Source: Micromonospora sp. M71_S20 (GTDB lineage: Bacteria > Actinomycetota > Actinomycetes > Mycobacteriales > Micromonosporaceae). Taken from it: a DNA stretch of 64,000 bases. The DNA lies in the NCBI RefSeq assembly GCF_003664255.1, contig NZ_RCCV01000001.1, positions 186,001 to 250,000 on the forward strand, written 5' to 3'. The position numbers and the translations under genes are program-made. Below, in pieces: positions 60,517-64,000 of this stretch. The notes below the pieces were generated by a model, which saw only the letters and a list, made by a program, of their open reading frames with translations, was not told the DNA's origin and did no database searches. The first letter of the stretch is position 1. Every line of letters begins with the position of its first letter.

Positions 60517-60597
60517 GGCGGTAGGGGCGGTAGGGGCGGTAGGGGCGGTAGGGGCGGGCGGGGCGGGCGGGGCGGGCGGGGCGGGCGGGGCGGGGAC
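60517..60597. repeat. Two blocks of 10-bp G-rich tandem repeats
   Basis: Four copies of GGCGGTAGGG-type units (about 60517-60555) run directly into about four copies of GCGGGCGGGG units (about 60556-60597). G runs of three to four recur every 5-6 bases on this strand, so quadruplex formation is possible. The block ends 13 bp before the GNAT start. Confidence 0.85.
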
Positions 60598-60609
60598 GGG
60601 TGTAGCAGC

Positions 60610-61152
60610 ATGTCCGTCATGAGCGATCAGCGGAGCCCTAGCCTGCGTCCCGGCGGGTTGACGGACGCGCCCGCCGTGCTGCGGCTGCTCGACGACGCCA
60701 CCGCCTGGCTGGTGGCGCGGGGTCGCACCGGCCAGTGGGGCACCGAACCGGCCTCGACCGACCCGCGGCGCATCACGCAGGCCGAGGCCTGGGCGACCGG
60801 CGGCGGGCTGTGGTTGGCGACGCTCGCCGAGCGGCCGGTCGGCGCACTGGTGGTCGGAACGGCGACGGAGTACGTGCCACCCGCCACCGAGCCCGAGCTG
60901 TACGTGAACCTGCTGGTCACCGACCGCGCGCACGGCGGGTCGGGCATCGGCGGCCGGCTGCTGGCGCACGCCGCCGAGCTGGCCCGGGAGCGCGGGCTCG
61001 GCCTGCTCCGGGTGGACTGCTACGCGGGCGGCGACGGCGCGCTGGTCCGCTGGTACGAGCGGCAGGGCTTCACCGCCACCGACCCGTTCACGGTCGAGCG
61101 CCCCGGCCGCGACCCGTGGCCCGGGCAGGTCCTCGTCCGCCGCCTGCCCTGA
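60610..61152 (+). CDS. GNAT-family N-acetyltransferase
   Basis: 180 residues. LYVNLLVTDRAHGGSGIGGRLLAHAAELARERGLGLLRVDCYAGGDGALVRWYERQGFTATD contains the acetyl-CoA motif (G-x-G-I/G-G) and the WYERQGF helix-strand of motif B. Small-molecule or protein acetylation; substrate unknown. ATG 60610 or ATG 60619 may be the start. The G-rich repeat block lies directly upstream, so its promoter must be inside or before those repeats. Confidence 0.85.
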   Translation: MSVMSDQRSPSLRPGGLTDAPAVLRLLDDATAWLVARGRTGQWGTEPASTDPRRITQAEAWATGGGLWLATLAERPVGALVVGTATEYVPPATEPELYVNLLVTDRAHGGSGIGGRLLAHAAELARERGLGLLRVDCYAGGDGALVRWYERQGFTATDPFTVERPGRDPWPGQVLVRRLP

Positions 61153-61205
61153 CCCACCCGCCCGTCGACACGGCACGTCCCGACGCCGGCGCGGGTCGCC
61201 ACGGC

Positions 61206-62171
61206 TCAGCCGGCGCTGCGCAGCTTCGGCAGCACCTCGGCGCCGAACGCGTCGATGAAGTCCCGCTGCTCCTGCCCGACGTGGTGCAGGGCGATCTGGT
61301 CGAAGCCCAGCTCCAGGTACTCCTCCAGCCAGCCGACGTGCCGGCCGAGGTCGGCGGAGACGTTCACGACGTCGTGGACCTTCTCCATCGGCACGTCCTG
61401 CGAGACCGCGTCGAAGTGCTCCGGGGTCTCCAGGTCCCAGCAGATCGGCGGGGCGAAGACGTTGCTGCGCCACTGGTCGTACGCGAGCCGCTCGGCCTCG
61501 GCCTGCTCCGGCGCCCAGCTCACGTGCACCTGCAGGTGCAGCGGGCCGCGCCCGCCGGCGTCCCGGTACGCGTCGATCATCTGCCGCAGGTGCGCGGTCG
61601 GGGCGTTCACGGTGATCAGCCCGTCCGCCCACTCGGCGCACCAGCGGGCGGTGGCCACGCTGACCGCCGCCCCGATGAGCGCCGGCGGCTGCTCCGGGCG
61701 GGTCCACAGCTTCGCCCGGTCCACCCGGACCAGGCCGTCGTGGCTGACCTCCTCGCCGGCCAGCAGCGCGCGGATCACGTCCACGCACTCGCGCAGCCGG
61801 GCGGCGCGGACGTCCTTGCGCGGCCAGCCGTCGCCGGTGATGTGCTCGTTGCTCGCCTCGCCGGTGCCCAGCGCGGCCCAGAACCGGCCCGGGTACATCG
61901 CCCCGAGGGTGCCGATCGCCTGCGCGATGATCGCCGGGTGGTAGCGCTGCCCGGGGGCGTTGACCACCCCGAACGGCAGGTCGGTGGCCTGGAGCGCCGC
62001 GCCGAGCCAGGACCAGGCGAAGCCGGACTGGCCCTGCCGCTCGCTCCAGGGCGCGAAGTGGTCCGAGGACATGGCGGCGTCGAAACCGGCCCGCTCGGCG
62101 TGGATCACCGCCTCCAGCAGGGCGCGGGGATGGATCTGCTCGTGGGACGCGTGGAAGCCGAACACCGTCAT
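61206..62171 (-). CDS. LLM-class oxidoreductase (TIGR03885-like, probable non-F420 flavin enzyme)
   Basis: 321 residues. FGFHASHEQIHPRALLEAVIHAERAGFDAAMSSDHFAPWSERQGQSGFAWSWLGAALQ and WAALGTGEASNEHITGDGWPRKDVR match the LLM subfamily TIGR03885, which I recall as a 'probable non-F420 flavinoid oxidoreductase'. The role is unknown. GGAGTGACGTC before the ATG. Its start lies 56 nt downstream of the end of the succinate-semialdehyde dehydrogenase gene in the same direction, so they may form one operon that handles an aldehyde produced by oxidation. Confidence 0.85.
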   Translation of the reverse strand: MTVFGFHASHEQIHPRALLEAVIHAERAGFDAAMSSDHFAPWSERQGQSGFAWSWLGAALQATDLPFGVVNAPGQRYHPAIIAQAIGTLGAMYPGRFWAALGTGEASNEHITGDGWPRKDVRAARLRECVDVIRALLAGEEVSHDGLVRVDRAKLWTRPEQPPALIGAAVSVATARWCAEWADGLITVNAPTAHLRQMIDAYRDAGGRGPLHLQVHVSWAPEQAEAERLAYDQWRSNVFAPPICWDLETPEHFDAVSQDVPMEKVHDVVNVSADLGRHVGWLEEYLELGFDQIALHHVGQEQRDFIDAFGAEVLPKLRSAG

Positions 62172-62226
62172 GACGTCACTCCGTACCCATGACGGCGTCC
62201 GGCTACGCCGACGAAGCCGGACGGGG

Positions 62227-63639
62227 CTACTCCGCGTGCGCCCCGGCGCCGGCCGAGGCGGCCCCCTCACCCACCCAGACGGTCTTGGTGTTGCAGAACT
62301 CCCGCATGCCGAGCGCGGAGAGCTCGCGGCCGTAGCCGGAGTTCTTCACCCCGCCGAAGGGCAGTTCGGGATAGGACGTGGTCATCCCGTTGAGGAAGAC
62401 GTTCCCGGCGTCCAGATCGGTGGCGAAGCGCTCCTGCTCCTGCGGGTCGCGGGTCCAGGCGTTGGAACCCAGGCCGAAGGAGGTGCCGTTGGCCACCTCG
62501 ATCGCCTCGTCGTACGACGACACCCGGTAGAGGCCCGCGACGGGCCCGAAGACCTCCTCGGACCACATCCGCATCTCCGGCCTCAGGTCGGTGACCACGG
62601 TCGGCGGGTAGAACCAGCCCGGGCCGGCGGGCGGCTCGCCGCCGCAGAGCACGGTGGCGCCCTTGTCGACCGCGTCCCGCACCTGCGCGTGGATCTCGTC
62701 GCGCCCACCCTCGCTGGCCAGCGGGCCGACGTCGGTGTCGGGGTCCATCGGGTCGCCGACCCGCAGGGCCGACATGTTCGCGGCGAACCTCTCGGCGAAG
62801 GCGTCGAAGACGTCGGCGTGCACGATGAACCGCTTGGCGGCGATGCAGGACTGGCCGTTGTTCTGGCAGCGGGCGGTGGTCGCGACCTCGGCGGCCCGGT
62901 CCAGGTCCGCCGAGGGCATCACCACGAACGGGTCGCTGCCACCGAGCTCCAGCACGGTCTTCTTCAGCTCCCGGCCGGCGATCTGGGCGATCGACCGGCC
63001 GGCGCCCTCACTGCCCGTCAGCGTCGCCGCGCGCACCCGCGGGTCGCTGAGCACCCGGTCGACCTCGGCCGAGCCGACCAGCAGGGTGGTGAACGCCCCC
63101 TCCGGGAAGCCGGCGCGGCGGAACAGGTCCTCCAGCAGCAGCGCGGTCTGCGGCACGTTGGAGGCGTGCTTGAGCAGGCCGGTGTTGCCGGCCATCAGGG
63201 CCGGCGCGGCGAAGCGCAGCACCTGCCACAGCGGGAAGTTCCAGGGCATCACCGCGAGCACCGGCCCGATCGGCTGGTAGCGGACGAAGGCCCGGACGGC
63301 CTTGACCGCCCCCGCGTCGGCGGGCTCGTCGGCGAGGAAGTCGGCCGCCTTCGCCGCGTAGAAGCGGCAGGCGCTGGCGCACTTGGTGACCTCGGCCTTG
63401 GCCGACGCGTACGTCTTGCCCATCTCGGTGGTCATCAGCCGGGCGATCTCGTCGCGCTCGGCCTCCAGCAGGTCGGCCGCCGCGTTCAGCCAGCGCCCGC
63501 GCTGCTCGACCGTGGTGCCGCGCAGCTGTCTGTATGCCAGGTCGGTCCGCTCGATCGCGGCGTCGATCTGCTCCGGCGACATCGGGTCGTAGGTCTTGAG
63601 CGTCTGTCCGGTGGCGGGATTGGTGGTCGCGATGGGCAT
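62227..63639 (-). CDS. gabD: NAD(P)-dependent succinate-semialdehyde dehydrogenase
   Basis: 470 residues. VMPWNFPLWQVLRFAAPALMAGNTGLLKHASNVP, TGSEGAGRSIA, VLELGGSDPFVV (general base Glu) and ARCQNNGQSCIAAKRFIV (nucleophile Cys) are ALDH motifs, and the overall text is nearest to GabD/Sad-type succinate-semialdehyde dehydrogenases, which convert succinate semialdehyde to succinate in GABA breakdown. No GABA transaminase is seen nearby, so the exact substrate is an inference. First gene of a possible operon with the LLM enzyme. Confidence 0.87.
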   Translation of the reverse strand: MPIATTNPATGQTLKTYDPMSPEQIDAAIERTDLAYRQLRGTTVEQRGRWLNAAADLLEAERDEIARLMTTEMGKTYASAKAEVTKCASACRFYAAKAADFLADEPADAGAVKAVRAFVRYQPIGPVLAVMPWNFPLWQVLRFAAPALMAGNTGLLKHASNVPQTALLLEDLFRRAGFPEGAFTTLLVGSAEVDRVLSDPRVRAATLTGSEGAGRSIAQIAGRELKKTVLELGGSDPFVVMPSADLDRAAEVATTARCQNNGQSCIAAKRFIVHADVFDAFAERFAANMSALRVGDPMDPDTDVGPLASEGGRDEIHAQVRDAVDKGATVLCGGEPPAGPGWFYPPTVVTDLRPEMRMWSEEVFGPVAGLYRVSSYDEAIEVANGTSFGLGSNAWTRDPQEQERFATDLDAGNVFLNGMTTSYPELPFGGVKNSGYGRELSALGMREFCNTKTVWVGEGAASAGAGAHAE

Positions 63640-63651
63640 CTCGTACTCCTG

Positions 63652-63915
63652 TCACTCGAAGAGTGAGTGGCGGGCGCCCGGCTCCTCCCGGCGGCGGGCG
63701 GCGCGGCGGCGCTGGATGATTACCAGGTCGACCACGGCGACCACCGCGAAGACCACGCAGAGGACACCCAGCCACACCAGGTCGGCATTGAACGCCAGCA
63801 CCGCGAAGACGGTCATGGTCACCAGCCCGAACCCGGCCAGCAGGAGCCGCATGTTGAGCGCGCTGTAGGCGTGGCCGACCGTGCCACGGGCACGCCGGGG
63901 CTGCGATCTCGTCAT
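63652..63915 (-). CDS. Small two-helix membrane protein (DUF6343-like)
   Basis: 87 residues. RGTVGHAYSALNMRLLLAGFGLVTMTVFAVLAF and [32 protein letters not shown] give two hydrophobic helices with a basic tail. The N-terminal text recalls a small actinobacterial family that I know as DUF6343. It ends 12 nt before the GabD start codon and is read in the same direction, so it may lead the operon. 63916-64000 holds nothing I can identify. Confidence 0.75.
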   Translation of the reverse strand: MTRSQPRRARGTVGHAYSALNMRLLLAGFGLVTMTVFAVLAFNADLVWLGVLCVVFAVVAVVDLVIIQRRRAARRREEPGARHSLFE

Positions 63916-64000
63916 TGCACCGACCTACCCCCGATCGACCCGCTTAACCCGCCCCGGCCGGTCGGCTCCCGCGGGCGCCCTCGTCGGTGCGCCAGGCGCC

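Noticed and set aside
60517..60597. CRISPR-like or origin-type iterons
   Set aside because: Units are contiguous 10-mers without spacers and there is no replication gene nearby.
55683..60620. Leftward 1645-codon frame opposite the GH9 and 59475 genes
   Set aside because: Same reason: a GC-driven antisense frame with repetitive composition that runs through two terminators and the G-rich repeats.

Overview
The window is very GC-rich, with ATG, GTG and TTG starts, several apparently leaderless genes and dense antisense open frames. Gene content (F420/LLM-type flavin oxidoreductases, an XRE-DUF5753/DUF397 pair, a GPP34 protein, polyprenol-phosphate mannose synthase, CBM2-bearing secreted cellulases, SigB/SigF-type sigma factor) points to a filamentous actinobacterium, most likely Micromonospora or a close relative in Micromonosporaceae. 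It looks like ordinary chromosome. I saw no rRNA, tRNA, transposase, integrase, phage module or CRISPR array.

Layout. 1-9.1 kb: a cut beta-N-acetylhexosaminidase gene, an LLM oxidoreductase, small membrane or unknown proteins, RecQ, a DrrAB-like ABC exporter divergent from its likely TetR repressor (two tandem operators between them), and an AraC regulator. 9.1-17.9 kb: a leftward, almost fully overlapping gene cluster for ADP-heptose synthesis and transfer (GmhB fused to a GT9 transferase, GmhA, HldE-like kinase/adenylyltransferase, another GT9, two GT4-type transferases, an SDR), with topoisomerase IB at its downstream end. 18.0-24.1 kb: SRPBCC + SDR, dolichol/polyprenol mannose synthase, a phytoene-desaturase-like oxidoreductase, an aldehyde dehydrogenase, and a 650-base intergenic stretch with a minisatellite and a long perfect inverted repeat.

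24.1-27.1 kb looks like a small general-stress island: ChaB, YihY, a DUF2795 protein, an SRPBCC protein and an acidic protein, with three SigB-like promoters (GTTT-N15/16-GGGTA). 27.2-38.8 kb: MFS exporter, TetR/ABC exporter pair around an 18-bp perfect palindrome, an MscS-like membrane protein, a PAS-GAF-SpoIIE-HATPase phosphatase, HAD phosphatase, Na+/H+ antiporter and an amine-oxidase-like FAD enzyme. 38.9-48.9 kb: DUF3072, phosphoesterase, a GH6 cellulase under a CelR/CebR-type box, YflT-like stress protein, MarR + pirin, phospholipase D, acetoacetate-decarboxylase-like protein and the SigB/SigF-type sigma factor. 49-64 kb: GNAT + APC permease, GPP34, XRE/DUF397, HrpB helicase, PP2C phosphatase, a GH9 cellulase with a perfect CelR/CebR box, an unfamiliar protein, a second inverted repeat followed by G-rich tandem repeats, GNAT, a second LLM enzyme, succinate-semialdehyde dehydrogenase and a small membrane protein.

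Three multi-gene stories stand out: a heptose-glycan pathway in a Gram-positive lineage that lacks LPS; a dispersed partner-switching/sigma stress circuit with candidate targets; and two secreted cellulases sharing one operator with similar promoter spacing. All calls come from reading the sequence and recalled family knowledge; no search was run.
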